A DNA stretch of 64,000 nucleotides from JAHRAW01 sp965226545 (GCA_965226545.1 OZ245364.1:2108001-2172000), one strand, 5' to 3'. Shown: positions 40,201 through 55,200, numbered from the stretch's first letter. Notes: generated from the sequence alone by a model not told the origin. Numbers and translations: made by a program.

Positions 40201-43200
40201 TGGCGTAGACCTGCAGGTCGAACTGCAAGGTCGCGCTGACATCGTGTACATCGATAACCCGCAAGGTGTATTGCGAATCGCTTGCGCTGAGGGTGTTTGC
40301 CAATGCGCCGGTTAATTGCGCGGTGCTCGCATCGACCGCCAAATCGGCGGGCAGCCCGGCGGCGGAATACGCCAACGCGCCGAACCCGTTATTCGCCGTC
40401 GGCAAGGCGACGTTTACATCGGGGCCGCCAATGGTTGCGTGAATTTTGCTTGGCGCGCCGGCAAACGAAGGCGCGGCGACGACGCTGGCCAGCAGCGTGA
40501 ATGTCGCTTGTTGGTCGATTTGGTCGGCGATGATGCGCGTAAAGGTGAAGTTGCCGACCGCGCTTGGGGCGTTGTCGTCGCTGATTGCGTATTCATCGGC
40601 AATCGCCGCGCCGCTCATGCCAGTCGGCAATGCGCCTTGGTTGGTGTAGACATCGCCGCCGGCGCCGCCGCTTGCAGCCGGCAACGTCAACCCTTCAATC
40701 ACCGCCCCGCCGCTGCTGTATTTGGCGGCATTAGTGATGGTGAAGGTGACGGCGAGTTCGCTCGGCGTAAACACCGGCACATCGGCGACCGTTATCGAGA
40801 AAGTGACGCTCGCCGAATCGCCGTCGACATCGTCGGTGGCGGCGTAGATAAAGGACGTTTCCGCCGTTGCGACGCTCGGCGCGGTGCCGGCGAGTTTATG
40901 CGTTGCCGCATCAAACGTAACGCCGCTCGGCAAATCATCCAGCCCGTTGCCGTCCAAATCGGTCAGCGTATACGCGGCTGAACCAATGCCAAATATGCCG
41001 ATGAGATTTTGCGCCGCCGACAAGGTTTCATCGACACTCGACCCGACGGTGAGAATTAAATCGTCCTGCGCCAAAGTCACGCGCGGATACACGTCAACCG
41101 GCGCGCTCGCGATGCCGGTCGCGCCGTTGGCGTCGCGCACATGATAGGCCGATGGAATCGAATCCAATGTCACCGCACTTATCGTGCCGCTCAATATGCG
41201 CGTTGCGCCGTCGTACATCAAACCGAATTGATTAAACGCGACCGAGTCGTAATTGGAATCCACGGTCAGCTTATGCGTCAACGGCGCAACCCCGCCGGTC
41301 GCTTGCGGCAGGGTAACCACCACTTCCGCGCCAATGCGGAAATCAAGCGCGCCCAACTCGGTGGCGTCGGCGTTCGAGAAGGTCGGCGCGGCGACGGCGG
41401 CGACGTTAAAGGCGTAACTTAAGGACGCTTGGTTTTGGTCGGCGACGATGTAGGTCAACCCGACATTGTCGGTGACCACGCCGAACGTGCCAGACAACGT
41501 GCGCGTGGCTTCGACAAATGCCAAACTATTGTTGCCGCCAACATCGTCAATGCCGTCGACCGAATAAGTCAAATCCGCCCGCCCGCCGGTGGCGGCAAGG
41601 AAGACCAATGCGGTGCTCGTGCCGACGGTGAAAGTCGTGTCATCCGGATTGTCGCCGGCGGCAAACGCCAACGCCGCATACACTTCAAGGGAAAACTGTT
41701 GCAACGCAACGCTTGCCCCGTGCACATCCGTTGCGGTCAACACATAATTTTCGTCGCCAATATCGCCGACATCGCCCGGCACGCCGCTCAAGTTTGCGGT
41801 GCTCGCATTCAACTGCAAACCACTCGGCAAGTTCGGCGCAATCGAATAAACCAACGGCGCAAACCCGTTTGTCGCAGTCGGCAAATTAACACCCAACGCC
41901 ACGCCGCCAATCGTTGCATGCAACCCGTCTTGCGTATCGGCAAACGAAGGCGCGGCGACGACAGTGGCGATGAAGGTGAATTCGCCGGTGCGCGGCGGCG
42001 ATGAGTTGTCGGTGGCAACGCGGATGAAAGTGGTTTCGCCCGCCGTGTTTGGTGCGGCGGTTAACAGTAGCGTTTTGCCGTCGCCATCTGCGCGCATGAC
42101 GCCGCTCGGCAAATCGCCGCTTTCGGTGTATACCAAAACGCCAACGCCACCAACCGCTTCGGGCAAGGTTAAGGCGTCGCCGGATTGCGCGCCGCCCATC
42201 GAATAAGTCGTTGCGCCGACGGTGTAAGTCGCGGCGATGGTGGTCGGCGTAAACGTCGGGCGTTCGGTGACGGCGATTGTGAATGTGGCGACGGCGACGG
42301 CACTATCGAAACCATCGGTTGCGGTGTATTCAAAAGTCATCTCGCCCTCGGCAACTGACGGGGCGGTGCCTTGCAGTGCGCGTTCGGTCGGGTTAAAGGT
42401 GATGCCGCTCGGCAAGTCGTTCAATGCGTCTATTCCGTCGACTGTATAAACGACCGTGCCAACGCCGCCGATGGCTTCGGTTAAATCCAAATCGACCGAT
42501 TGTTCGGTTGCCAAAGCGATGTTGCCTTGCGACAAGGTGAACGATGCGGCGATGAAGATATTGGTCGCTTGCGACACTGTCGCACCGTTAACATCGCGCG
42601 CGTGATAGTTAAGCGGATGATTGGTCGACGGCGCAATCGGCGTGCCGGACAATGTGCGCGTCGATGCATCGAAGGCAATGTCGTTTGCGCCGAAATCTGC
42701 GCTGGTGTATTGCGCGCCGACGGTGAGTTTATGAGTCAACGGCGGCAGACCATCTTGCGCTTGCGGCAAAGTTGTGTTCGCCGCAATCGCCGTGCCGACG
42801 CGGAAAGTGTAGCCGTCGTCGAGAGCGGCGACATCCGCGGCGACAAAGTTCGGTGCGGCAACGGCGGCGACGCTGAAGTCATAACTTAACGTTGCGCCGT
42901 TATTATCGGTGACAACATAAGTCAAACCAACATCGCCGCTGACGACATCGAACGTGCCGGATAAAGTGCGCGTGGCTTCGACAAACGCCAAACTGTTATT
43001 GCCGCCGACATCGTCGATGCCGTCGAGCGAATAAGTCAACTCCGCACGCCCGCCGGCGCCGGCAAGGAAGACCAAAGCGGTGCTCGTGCCGACGGTGAAA
43101 GTCGTGTCATCCGGATTGTCGCCGGCGGCAAACGCCAACGCCGCATACACTTCGAGATTAAACGCCACAGTCGCGCTAACCCCATGAACATCGACGGCGC

Positions 43201-46200
43201 TCAAAGTGTATTCGACATCGCCGACATCATCCGGCGTGCCGCTTAATTTTGCGGTGATTGGATTCACCGCCAAGCCGCTCGGCAATTGCGGCGCAATCGA
43301 ATACGCCAACTGCGCATAGCCGCCGGTCGCCGTCGGCAAATTAACATCCAACGCCACGCCGCCAATCGTTGCGTGCAAATCGCCTTGCGTATCGGCAAAC
43401 GCCGGCGCGGCGACGACATTGGCGGTAAAGGTGAATTCGCCAACGCGCGGCGGCGTCGAGGTGTCGGTGGCGGTGCGGGTGAAGGTGTAATCGCCCGGTG
43501 TGGTCGGCATGCCGCTTAACAAAATGCGATTGCCGACGGCGGTTTGCGTGAGGCCGGTCGGCGGTGCGCCGTCGTCCGCATAACTCGCCATGCCAACGCC
43601 GCCAACCGCTTCGGGCAAGGTTAATGCGTCGCCGGATTGCACGCCGGCCATCGTGTACGTCGTTGTGCCGACGGTGTAGGTGGCGGCGATGGTTGCCGGG
43701 ATAAACGTCGGGCGTTCGGTGACGGCGATGGTGAAGGTGGCGACGGCAACGGCGCCATCGAAATTGTCGGTTGCGGTGTATTCGAATGTCATCTCCGCCA
43801 CTACGCTTGACGGGGCGGCGCCTTGCAGTGCGCGTTCGGTCGGGTTAAAGGTGACGCCGGTTGGCAAGTTGTTCAATGCGTCTGTTCCGGCGACTGTATA
43901 AGCGACCGCGCCAACGCCGCCAATTGCTTCGGTCAAATCCAAATCGACGGCTTGCCCGGTTGCCAAAGCGATGTCGGATTGCGACAGCGTGAACGATGCG
44001 GCGATGAAGAGGTTGGTGGCTTGCGACACGGTCGCGCCGTTAACATCGCGCGCATGATAATTAAGCGGATGATTGGTCGACGGCGCAATCGGCGTGCCGG
44101 ACAACACCCGCGTCGATGCATCGAAAGCAATGTCGTTTGCGCCAAAGTCGGCGCTGGCGTATTGCGCGCCGACGGTGAGTTTGTGAGTCAACGGCGGCAA
44201 GCCATCTTGCGCCTGCGGCAAAGTTGTGTTCGCCGCAAGCGCCGTGCCGACGCGGAAGGTGTAACCATTCGTCAACGCCGTTTGGTCGGCGGCGATAAAG
44301 TTCGGCGCGGCAACGGCGGCGACGGTGAATGCATAACTTACCCCCGCACCATTGGCGTCCGCGCCGATATACGTTAACCCGACATCGGCGTTCGCGGCGG
44401 AAAAGGTGCCGGACAACACGCGCTCGGCGGCGTCAAACGCCAGCGAATTGGTTGCGGTAATCGCGCCGAGTCCGTCCAGCGAATAGGCGTATGCGGCGCG
44501 CCCGTTTTCGACGGCGAGGAAAGTCAATGATTGGCTCAAGCCGACGGTGAATGTTGCATCGTCCGGATTGTCGCCGGCGACAAACGCCAACGCCGCATAA
44601 ACCTGCAAATCAAAATTCAATGTTGCGCTGACGCCGTGAACATCGGTTGCGGTCAGCGTATAGGCGGTGCTGCCGATGTCGGCCGGGTCGTCGGGCGCGC
44701 CGTTGATGGCGGCGTTGGTGGCTTCCAACTGCATGCCGCTCGGCAACATTGGTGCGATTGAATACGCCAACGGCGCCAAGCCGCCGGTAGCCAAGCGCAA
44801 GTTAAGCGTGGCCGACGGTGCGTCGATGGTGGCGTGCAGTTTGTCTTGGGTGGCGGTGAATGCCGGCGCGGGCAACACTTGCGCGATGAAGGTGAACATC
44901 CCGGTGGCGGATGATGTGTCGGTGGCGGTGCGCACGAAAGTGTAGCCGCCGATGGCGGTGGGTGCGCCGGTTAACAGGAGGCTGTCGCCGTCGGCGGCGC
45001 GGGCGATGCCCGGCGGCAAGGCGGCGTTGTCGGTGTAGACCAATGCGCCGCTGCCGCCGATGGCCGGCGGCAGGGTGACGGCATCAGCCGATTGCACACC
45101 GTCTGTGGTGTGCATGCTTGCGTCGACGGTGTAGGTGGCGACAATCACCAGCGGGGTGAATAGCGGGTCGTCGGTGACCTTTATCGTAAAAGTGGCGCCG
45201 GCGGCGGCATCGTCAAAATCATCGGTCGCGGTGTAGGCGAACGACATTGCCGCGACCCCGCTTGGCGGGGCGGTGCCTTGCAGGGCGCGCGCGGCGGCGT
45301 TGTAGGTGATGTCGCCGGGCAAGGCGGCTGTCTCGATGGGCGCGAATGCATAGGCAATCGCGCCGATGCCGCCGGTCGCGGGCGGCAGCGTTATATCGAC
45401 CGCCGCGCCGACTTCGAAGCCGATGTCGCCTTGCGTCAAGGCGAACGGCGCGCCGATGAAAATGTTGGTGGCGCGCGAGACCACCCCGCCGTTGGCGTCG
45501 CGCGCATGATAGACCAGCGGCAAATTGATGGACAATGCCGCGCTTGGCGTGCCGGATAAAATGCGCGTCGCGGCATCGAATGCAATGTTGTTTGCGCCGA
45601 ATGCATCATCGGCGTAGACCGAGGACGCGCCGGCGGTGAGTTTATGCGTCAGCGGAGTCGAGCCGTCGCGCGCCAGCGGCAAGGTGAGGTCGTCGGCAAT
45701 CGCGACGCCGGCGCGGAAGGTGTAGCCGGCATCGAGCGTCGCGATATCGGCGAGGATGAAATTGGGCGCGTCGACGCCGCCGAGGGCGATGAAATGCCGC
45801 AATATCGCGCCGTTGGTGTCGGTGACGGTATACGTTTGCTGATTCGTTGGAAAAACGCGCTCTGCCGTGAAAGCGTAAACGCGCGTTGCCGGGTCAAAGT
45901 ACTGAAAACCGGGATTGTAAAATGCGTATTGGTACGGCGCGCGTCCGCCGCTCACATCGGAAAAAGTCAACATCTTTTCGACGCCGATGGTGTGTTGCGC
46001 CGGGCCTTGCGGATTCGCGCCGGTAAACATCAGCGCGGGATACACATGCAATTCGAACTCAGTCGTATCGCTGAAACCATGCGCATCCACGGCGGTCACG
46101 GTGTAGGTGGCGTTGCCGAGGCTCGCATCGGCTTCGCCGACACCGCTTAACACCGCGCTTGCGGGGTCGAGGGCATAGCCATTCGGCAATGCCGGGGCGA

Positions 46201-49200
46201 CGCTGTAGGCAATCGCGCCATAGCCGCCATCAACCGGCGGCAGCGTTATATCCAACGCCAGCCCGGCAATCGTGGCGTGCAGCGGCGTTTGCGTAAAGGT
46301 GAACAGCGGCTTGGTGTCGACCACGCTCGCAAGGAAAGTGGTGTGCGCAACGCGCGGCGTCGGCGCGGAGTCGGTGGCGACATGCACATAGGTGTAATCG
46401 CCGCCGGTGGTCGGCGCATTGCCCACCATCAATTGCCCGTCCGTTGTGGTCGCGACCAAGCCGGGCGGCAACGCGCCTTTGGCGGTGTAAACGACTGCGC
46501 CGAAGCCTTTCGTAGCCGCGGGCAAGGTTAAGCCATCGATGAATTGCGAATCATCCATCGTATAAGTGACCGAGCCGACGCTGTAGGTTGCGGACACCGT
46601 CGTCTCCGCGAAAACCGGCGGGGTGAATACGCTGATGCTGAAGGTGACGCGCGCGCTTGTGCCGTCGGCGGTGTCGGTGGCGGTGTAGATGAAGGAATTG
46701 GCAAACGCCGCGGCCGGCGCAAGCCCGGTGAGATGGCGCGTCGCCGTGTCGAACCTCATTCCGCTCGGCAAATCATCCAAGCCGACGCCGTCCAAATCGG
46801 TCAGCGTATACTCGCCGCTGCCGAGGTTGCCGCCGACCTCGATGAGATTCTCCGGCAGCGACAAGGTTTCGCTGACCTGTTGCGCGCTCGCCAACAACAA
46901 ATCATCTTGCGTCACCCGCAAGGTTGGGTAGATGTGTATCACCAAATCGGTGCTGTGCAATGCGCCGTTGGCGTCGCGCACATGATAGGTCGCGTTGATG
47001 GTCTCTTCGCCGGAGGCGATGACCGTGCCGCTGAGTTTGCTCGTGCCCGCGTCGTAACTGATGCCGTATGCATTAAACGCGCTCGAGGCGTAATCGGCGT
47101 CGGCGGTTAATTTATGCGTCAACGGGGCGACGCCGCCGGTCGCTTGCGGCAGGGTTTCATCCAGCACCGCGCCGATGCGCACATCGAAGCCGCGCGTCAA
47201 CGCCGCGGTTTCATTGGCGGTAAACGACGGCGCGCCGACCGCGGCAATCGTGAATTCATGGCGCAACAGCGCGCCGTTGGTGTCGGTGGCGGTGTAGGTC
47301 AAGCCGACATCATCGCTAATTTCGGCAAACGCGCCGCGCAATTCGCGCTCGGTGGCGGCGTAGGTTAAGGTGTGGGCGACGCCGACGGCGATGTCGTCCA
47401 AGCCATCGAGCGCGTAGGTATAGCCGCCGCGCCCGCCGCCGGCTTCGGGCAGGGCGATGAGTTTATCGACGCCGACGGTGTAGGTGGTATCCGCCGGCGT
47501 GGTCGCGAACAGCAACGCGGCGTAAATTTGGATATCCAGAGTCAATCGCGCCGGCACGCCGTTGGCGTCGGTCGCGGTGATGGTGTATTCGACATTGCCA
47601 ACCGCCGCGCTCGAATCAGCCGCGCCGGTTAATTCGGCGGTGGCGGCATCGAGCGTCAAGCCGCTCGGCAAGGTCGGGGCGACGGTATACGCCAACGGCG
47701 CGACGCCGCCGGTTGCCGATAAATCGACGGCGAGTTGCGCGCCGTTAATCGTCGCATGCAATTTGTCGCGCGCGGCAAACACCGGCGCGGCAACCACGCG
47801 CGCGGCGAATTCGCGTTGGCTGCTGGTGCCGTCGCCGCGTGCGGTGTAGGTGAGCGAATACGGTTGGGCAATCGCGGCGGTGGTTAAATCGCTTGCGTCT
47901 ATTTGCGCTTGTATCGGAGTGGTCGACGGGCTGGTCGATGAGCCCCACCACGTGCCGCTGTTTGACGCTGCGACATCGAGGGCGTAGGTGATTGGCGGCG
48001 AAATGCCGCTGCCGCTCGGCAGGGCGAAGGTCAAGCCGCTGGTTTGTCCGACGCTGAAGGTTAAATCGGCAATCGGCGCCAACGCCACGCCGACTTTCAC
48101 CAGGATGGTGAAATCGATGTTGGCGGTCGTGCCGCTTTCATCGCCGGCGGTTAAGCGATGCGCGACTGGCCCGTAAACAGTCGCCCGCCTAGTGGCGGTC
48201 AATTGCGCGGTTGCCGCATCCACAGCCAAGCCGGGCAAGGCGGCGTCGCTGGCAGTGACGCGCGCGATGCCGTAGGTAATCGCGCCAACGCCGCCGCTGG
48301 CGGTCACCAATTGCGCGCTAATCGTTTGATTGGTGGCGAATTCCAAATTGCCCTGCACCGAATCGAACGACACGCCCGGCAACAGCGACAAGGTGAAGGT
48401 TTGCGCGGTCGCATAGCCTTCGACGCCGGCGGCGCGCAGGATTAACCGATGCTCGCCCGCTGACAAAGATGGCGCCGGCGTGCCGACAATCGTGCGCGTG
48501 GCGGCGGCGAAGGTTAGCCCGGTGATAACCGCGCCGTTGCCGAAGGCGGTGTCGGTTAAATCCGAGAGGGTGTAGACAAACCCGCCGAAGCCGTTTTGTG
48601 CGGGCGGCAATTGCACCGATTGACTCGCGCCGATGACGAAGGTGGTAATCGGTTGTTGGCTGGCGAACGATGCCGGCAAGGCGCGATGGATGATGATTTG
48701 CGTCGATGCGGTCGCGGCGTTTTGGTCGGTCGCGGTTAAGGTGTGCGTGGTTACATCGGGCGAGCCGCCGACCAAGCCGCCGATGGCCGGCGCATCGGCG
48801 TCGGCTTTAAAGGTCAATGCGCTCGGCAACGCCGGGCTGAGGGTGTATTGCACATCGACGCCGCCGCTGGCGGTCGGCAACGCTTGCGCGACCGTCGCGC
48901 CGATGCGGAAGGATAATTGGGTTTCGGTGACGGCAAACGCCGGCGCGGCGACGATATGCAACAGTATCGGCGCGGATGCGCGGTTGCCGAGTTGGTCGGT
49001 GACGCTAAAGGTTAATCGATGGTCGCCTATCGGCGTCGGCGCGCCGCCGAGTTGGCGCGCATCGGCGTCGTACACCAGCCCGACAATGGATGCGCCGTCG
49101 GCGATTTCCGCGTCGTTGGACGACAATGCATAGGTATACGGCAACGCCCCACCAAACGCCTGCGGCAATTGGAATGCCGCGACATTCGCGCCGAGTGTGA

Positions 49201-52200
49201 ACGACAGCGCCTCGATGGCGTTCGGCACCAACACCAAATCCTCGCTAATCGTGCTGGGCGCAACCGAATGCAGGATGAATCCGTATTGCACTTTCGCGCC
49301 GTTGGCGTCGGTGGCGCGATAAGTTAGCGCGTATTGCAAATCGTTGGGCGGCAAGGCGCCGATGAGGCTGCGGCTGGCGCCATCGAATCGGACATTGGGC
49401 GTGACGCTTTGCACATCAATCGAATATTGATACGGCGCGCGCCCGCCTTCAGCGGCGGAAAATTGCACGCTGCTGCTGAGCAGTCCAAAGGTGAGATTCG
49501 GACCCGGGTTGTCGTCGGCAAATGCCAGCGGCGCGTAAATGCGCAACGGCATCGGCAGGGTGTTTTCGCTGTTGTCGGCGTTGCGCGGGCTTGCGCCGTT
49601 GGCGTCGCTTACGCCGTAGGCAAAGGTGAACTCGCCGGGGGTTGCGCTGGCCGCGACCACGCCGCGCAACAATAACGAGGCGTCATCAAACGCCAACGCC
49701 GTCGGCAAGGTGTCGCGGAACGCATGCATCAACGGCGCAACCCCGCCGCTTGCGGTTGGCAACTGCACCACCACCAACCCGCCGCCGGCGGTGGCGTGTT
49801 GTTGCGGGATGGTGTCGGCAAACTGCGGGGCGGCGACGACCGAGGCGGTGAACACCCGATTCTCATTCTCGCCGGAATAAGTCGCTTGATAGGTGAGTAC
49901 ATACGGGCTGCCGATTGCGCCGGGCAAATCGCTCGGCGCGATTTGCATCACGATGGGATCTCTAATCGGGAAGAGACGATTGTTTTCCTCGGTCAACCAC
50001 GAAATCCAACCTTGCCCGGCGGCGTCGGCTTTGTTGGGCTGCTCGGAATACACTCTATATTTGCCGGCGGTAAACGAATTGTTATTCGGGAATACCGCCT
50101 CCGGCAGGGTGATTTCGATGTTGCCGGACGCCTCGATGTTGGCGGTTTGACCGACTGTGAAGGTGAAATTGGGCACCTCGGATAAGCCGACCGCATACTC
50201 TGGGAACTCAGCCGCCGCCACCCGCAGCGTAAAGGTCGCGCTGACGGTGTGCGCGGCTTGGTCGCCGGCGGTTAATACATAGGAGGTCTCGGCATAAACG
50301 GCGTCATGCGCGGCGCCGGTCAGCATCGCGTTTTGCGCATCCAACGATAAACCCGGCAAGGCGGTGTCGGACGGGTTGGCCAATGCCAAGCCGTAGGTAA
50401 TCGCGCCGATGCCGCCGCTGGCGGTCGCCAATTGCAGGGTGTAACTGCTGTTGCGCGCGATCGACCAATCGCCGACCGGCGAATCGAAGGCCAATGGCTC
50501 GACGATTTGCAGCGCAAAGGATTCCTCCGCGCTCAGCCCGGAAACCTCGCCGGTGGCGCGATAGGCCAATACATATTGCCCGCGGAACACCGATTCGCCG
50601 GGCGCGCCGCTCAATTCGCGCGTCGCCGGGGCGAAGGTCAACCCGTCGATGGCGTTGCCGTCTGCGAAATCATTGCCCAAGCCGTCGCTTAAGGCATACA
50701 CCAATGCATCCTCGTTCGCACTGGCGGTTGCGCTCGGCAGGGTAACTTCATCGGGCGAACCGACGACAAAAGTGACCGCGCCTTGCACCGCATCGAATGT
50801 CGGCGCATCCAAACGTTTGATGATTGTCGACAAACTGCTGCCGGCGCCGTTGGTGTCGTAGGCGGTTAAGATGTGGGTGACGACGCCGACCGCAACCGGG
50901 TTGCCGTACAGACGCGGCGGCTCACCGCTGAAGGTCAAGCCGCTCGGCGCGCTCGGCGATAATGCGTAACTGGCGATGCCGATGGCGCTGGTTGCCAGCG
51001 GCAATTCCATCGACCGCGTCTGCCCGCGCAAAAACACCGCGATGGCTTCATCGACCGCATACTTCGGTCGGGGAACCCAGAAGAGGTTGATGAGGTGATC
51101 CAACGATGCGCCGCTGGAATCGGTGACGCGATAGGTTAAGGTACCCGAGCCGCCGCTGGACGACAAGATGAAGCCGGCCAACAGATGCTTCCGCGTCGCC
51201 AGGGAAAACGAATAGCCGACAGTGTTGGCGACACCGAGTTCGCCAAACACAATTATCACATTGCCGCCCGCACCACCGCTGATATCCGGCAAGTTTATTT
51301 CATTGTTGTAACGGACGCTGAACGTGGCGACGGTCGGCGTGTTGTCGGGCAGAAAAGCCAACGGCTGAGAGACGAGAACGGCTATCGGCAACGACACGAT
51401 TGCGCCGTGCACATCTCGCGCGGTTACGGTTACCGGATACGCTCCAAGGGTGATTGATTCAGCCGGCGTGCCGCTAATTCTCGGCACATCCGCATGCATG
51501 GTTAACCCGCTCGGCAATCCGCTCGCGGTAAACGAAATCAGTCCATAGCCGTCGGCGGTCGAAGGCAAATTGGCGGTAAACGCGCCGCCAATGGTGGCCG
51601 GATAATGATTCGGCGGATTGCCGGTAAACCTCGGCGCGGCGACGACATGCGCGCTGAAGGTGAATGTATCGGTTTGCGGCGACGTGGCTAAGTTGGTGAC
51701 AGTGCGGATGAAGGTGAAATCGCCGCTCGCAGTCGGCGCGCCGGACAACAGGATGTCGCCGTTGGCGATATCGGTGCGCGTCATCCCGCTTGGCAAAGCG
51801 CCGCTTTCGGTGTAATCCAATAAACTTTGCGCGCCGCTTGCGGCCGGCAACACCAACGGCGCGGCAAATTGCGCGCCGCCAATGGTGTAAGACGCGCCGG
51901 TGGCGGTGTAGGTCGCCGCGATATCCTGCACAAAAGTCGGCACGGATGCATCGATGTCGCCGGCAACGGCGGCGATGGTTAAGGTATAGGTCAACGCCGA
52001 GCCTTCGAGGTCGGTGGCGATATAGGTCAAGCCGACATCATTGTTGGGCGCGGCAAATGCGCCGGATAAAGTGCGCGATTCGGCGTCGTATGCCAGCGAA
52101 TGCACGGCGGAAATCGCGTCCAGCCCTTGTAAGGTATAGACATACATCAACGGCTCGCCGCCACTCCTGCGACCCAAGCCGCCGGTGACGGCGGAAAACT

Positions 52201-55200
52201 GCAGGGTTTGGTCGACGCCGGTGGTGTAGGTGGTGTCCGGCGGGTTGGGGTCGTTGAAAGTGAGATTCAGACGAACCGTTAGGTTAAACGCCAATGTATC
52301 GGTTGCGCCGTGCGCATCGGTTACTGTCAACGTGTATCGGGTGGTGCTGAAGCCGTCAGTGGCCACACCGCTCAATTTCGCCGTGCTCGGATTGAGAGAC
52401 AACCCGCTCCACAACGCAGGCGTTATCGAATACACCAACGGCGCATAACCGTTTTGCGCGGTCGGCAAATCAACATCCAACGCGATGCCTTCACGCGTGA
52501 TGACGATATCGCCCTGCGCGCCGGTGAACTGCGGCGCGGCGACGACAGTGGCGGTGAAGGTAAATCGCCCGGTGCGCGGCGGCAATGAGGTGTCGGTGGC
52601 GATGCGGATGAAGGTGAAATCGCCGATGGCGGTCGGTGCGCCGGTTAGCAACAAGGTGTTGTTGTCGCCGGGGGTTTGGGTGATGCCGGCGGGCAAATTG
52701 CCGCTTGTCATATAATCCAACACGCCCAAACCGCCGATGCCGGCCGGCAAGGTAATTGCATCGGTGGATTGCGCGCCGTCAATCGTATAACCGCTTGCGT
52801 CGACGCTGTAAGTCGCGGCAATGCTCGGCAGCAGGAAGGTTGGGCGTTCTGATGTGGAGACGGCAAAGGTGGACAAGGCGATGGCGTTATCGAAACCATC
52901 AGTCGCGCGGTATTCGAAAGTCGCGACGCCAACGCCGCCCGGCGCAAAGCCCTGCAAGGCATGCGAAGTTGGGTTGAAGGTGACGCCGTTGGGCAAGTCG
53001 CCGCCGTATAAGCCGGCGAGGGTGTAAACCACCGTGCCGGCGCCGCCGATGGCGGTGGCCAGCGGCAGGTTGATGGTTTGCCCGGTGGCGATGCCAATAT
53101 CGAGTTGCGTCAAGGTGAATGTCGGCACGACTAAGAAATGCGTCGGCGCCGATGCCGGCAAGCCGCCGCTGTATCGGGCGTGATACACCAGCGGATTATT
53201 TTGCGCCGGCGCGGTTGGCGTGCCGGATATGGTGCGCGCTATCGAGGAAAGGGTGAGGTCGTTGGCGGCGTAGGTCGAATCGTCGTATTGCGAAGTTGCG
53301 CCGACCGTGAGTTTGTAAAACACCCTGGTTGGGCTGACCGCCGCCGGCAATGTGATGTCGGTCACGGCCACGCCGATGCGGAAGGTGTAGCCGTTGCTTA
53401 ATGTCGTGATGTCCTCCGCCGTAAAATACGGCGCGGCAAACGCGCCGACGGCGAATTCGTATTTTAAGGTTGCGCCATTGGCGTCCGTGGCGACATAAGT
53501 TAACTCGACCGAGGGAACGAGTCCGCCGGCAAAGGTGCCGGATAAGGTGCGCGCCGCCGCATCGAACGCAAGCGAGTTGACGGTGCTGATGTCGTCGAGA
53601 CCGTCCAATTGATAGGTATACGCGGTGCGCCCGCCGGTGACGGCGAGGAAATTCAGCGTTCTGGCGACGCCCTCGCTAAAAAACTCGCCGATGGACGGGT
53701 TGCTGCCGCTGACAAACGCCAACGCCTCATACACCCGCAAAGAAAACGGCGGCAACGCGACGCTTGCGCCGTTGGCATCGACGGCGGTTAAGGTGTAATT
53801 GGCGACGCCGACGGTTGCATCGCTTGCCGGCGCGCCGCTGAGTTTTGCGGTGCTCGGATTCAACTGCACGCCGCTCGGCAATGCCGGCGATATCGAATAC
53901 ACGAAGCCGGCATAGCCGCCGGTCGCCGTTGGCAAATTAACATCCAACGCCAACCCGCCAATCGTTGCGTGTAAATCGTCTTGCGTACCGGCAAAGGTCG
54001 GCTCGGCGACGACGAGTGCGGTGAAGGTGAATTGGGCGGTTTCGCCGGCGGTTTGGTCGGTGACAGTGCGGGTGAAGGTGAAATCGCCGCTTGCGCTCGG
54101 TGTGCCGCTGAGCAGGATGGCTTCGCCGTCCGTGGTTTGCGTGAGGCCTGTCGGCGGGTTGCCGGCGGCGGTGTACACCAAATTGTTTGCGCTGCCGCTG
54201 GCCGCCGGCAAGGTCAACTCATCGCCGGATTGCGCGCCGCCGATGGTGTAGGTGGCGGTGCCGGAGGTGTAGGTCGCCGCAATCGTCGTCGGGTCAAATC
54301 GCAGAAGTTCGCTGATGCTCAATGCAAACGGCTGCAACGCTACGCTTGCGCCGTGCGCATCGACGGCGGTTAAGGTGTAGTTGGTAACGCCGACATCGTT
54401 TGCATTATTCGGCGTGCCGCTGAGTTTTGCGCTGAGCGGATTCAACTGCAAGCCGCTCGGCAATGGCGGCGTTATCGAATACGCAAACGGCGCAAACCCG
54501 CCGCTTGCGGTTGGCAAATCAACATCCAACGCCGCCCCGCCAACCTTTGCGCTTAAATCGGCTTGCGTATCGGCAAACACCGGCGCGGACAGCACCGTGG
54601 CGGTGAAGGTGAACTCGACTCTGTTCGGCGGCGTGGCTTGGTCGGTGACGCTGCGGACGAAGGTGGTATCGCCGACGGTGGTCGGTGTGCCGGTTAATAA
54701 GGCGCGATTGGCGACGACGGTTTGCGTGATGCCGTCGGGCAATGCGCCGGTGCCGCTTGGATACGCCAACGCGCCTTGTCCGCCAACAGCCAGCGGCAAG
54801 GTCAACGCATCACCGGATTGCGCGCCGCTTACCGTATAGGTCGCCGCATCGACGGTGTAGGTCGCCGCTATCGCCGCCGGGACAAAGCGCAATCTTGCGT
54901 ACACGGTCAAGGCAAACGGTTGCAGCGCGACGCTGACGCCATGTACATCGACGGCGGTTAAGGTGTAGTTGGCTTCGCCGACATCATTGGGATTATTCGG
55001 CGCGCCGCTGAGTTTTGCGGTGGCCGGATTCAACTGCAAGCCGCCCGGCAATGCCGGCGCAATCGAATACGCCACCGGCGCAACCCCGCCGCTGACCGTC
55101 GGCAAATCAATATCCAGCGACACCCCGCCCACCGTGGCGTGTATTGCGGCTTGCGTACCGGCAAAGGCCGGCGCGGATGCGACATGCGCGGTGAAGGTGA

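Larger units (their letters stand above)
32400..44500 (-). repeat. Five-domain super-repeats, 1461-bp period
   Basis: Five repeat classes follow each other in fixed order. Their openings are APNFxAADVTAL, ASFTLSQSDIAL, RPTFxPxTIAATYTVG, PSFADTQxDLHATIGG and LAFAAGDNPDDTTFTVG. The same point recurs at 34914, 36375, 37836 and 39297 (steps of exactly 1461 bp, 487 residues), and at 42237 and 43689 with 9-bp adjustments. More diverged units of the same order continue on both sides; the fifth class can be counted about 20 times in the whole protein. Confidence 0.9.
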
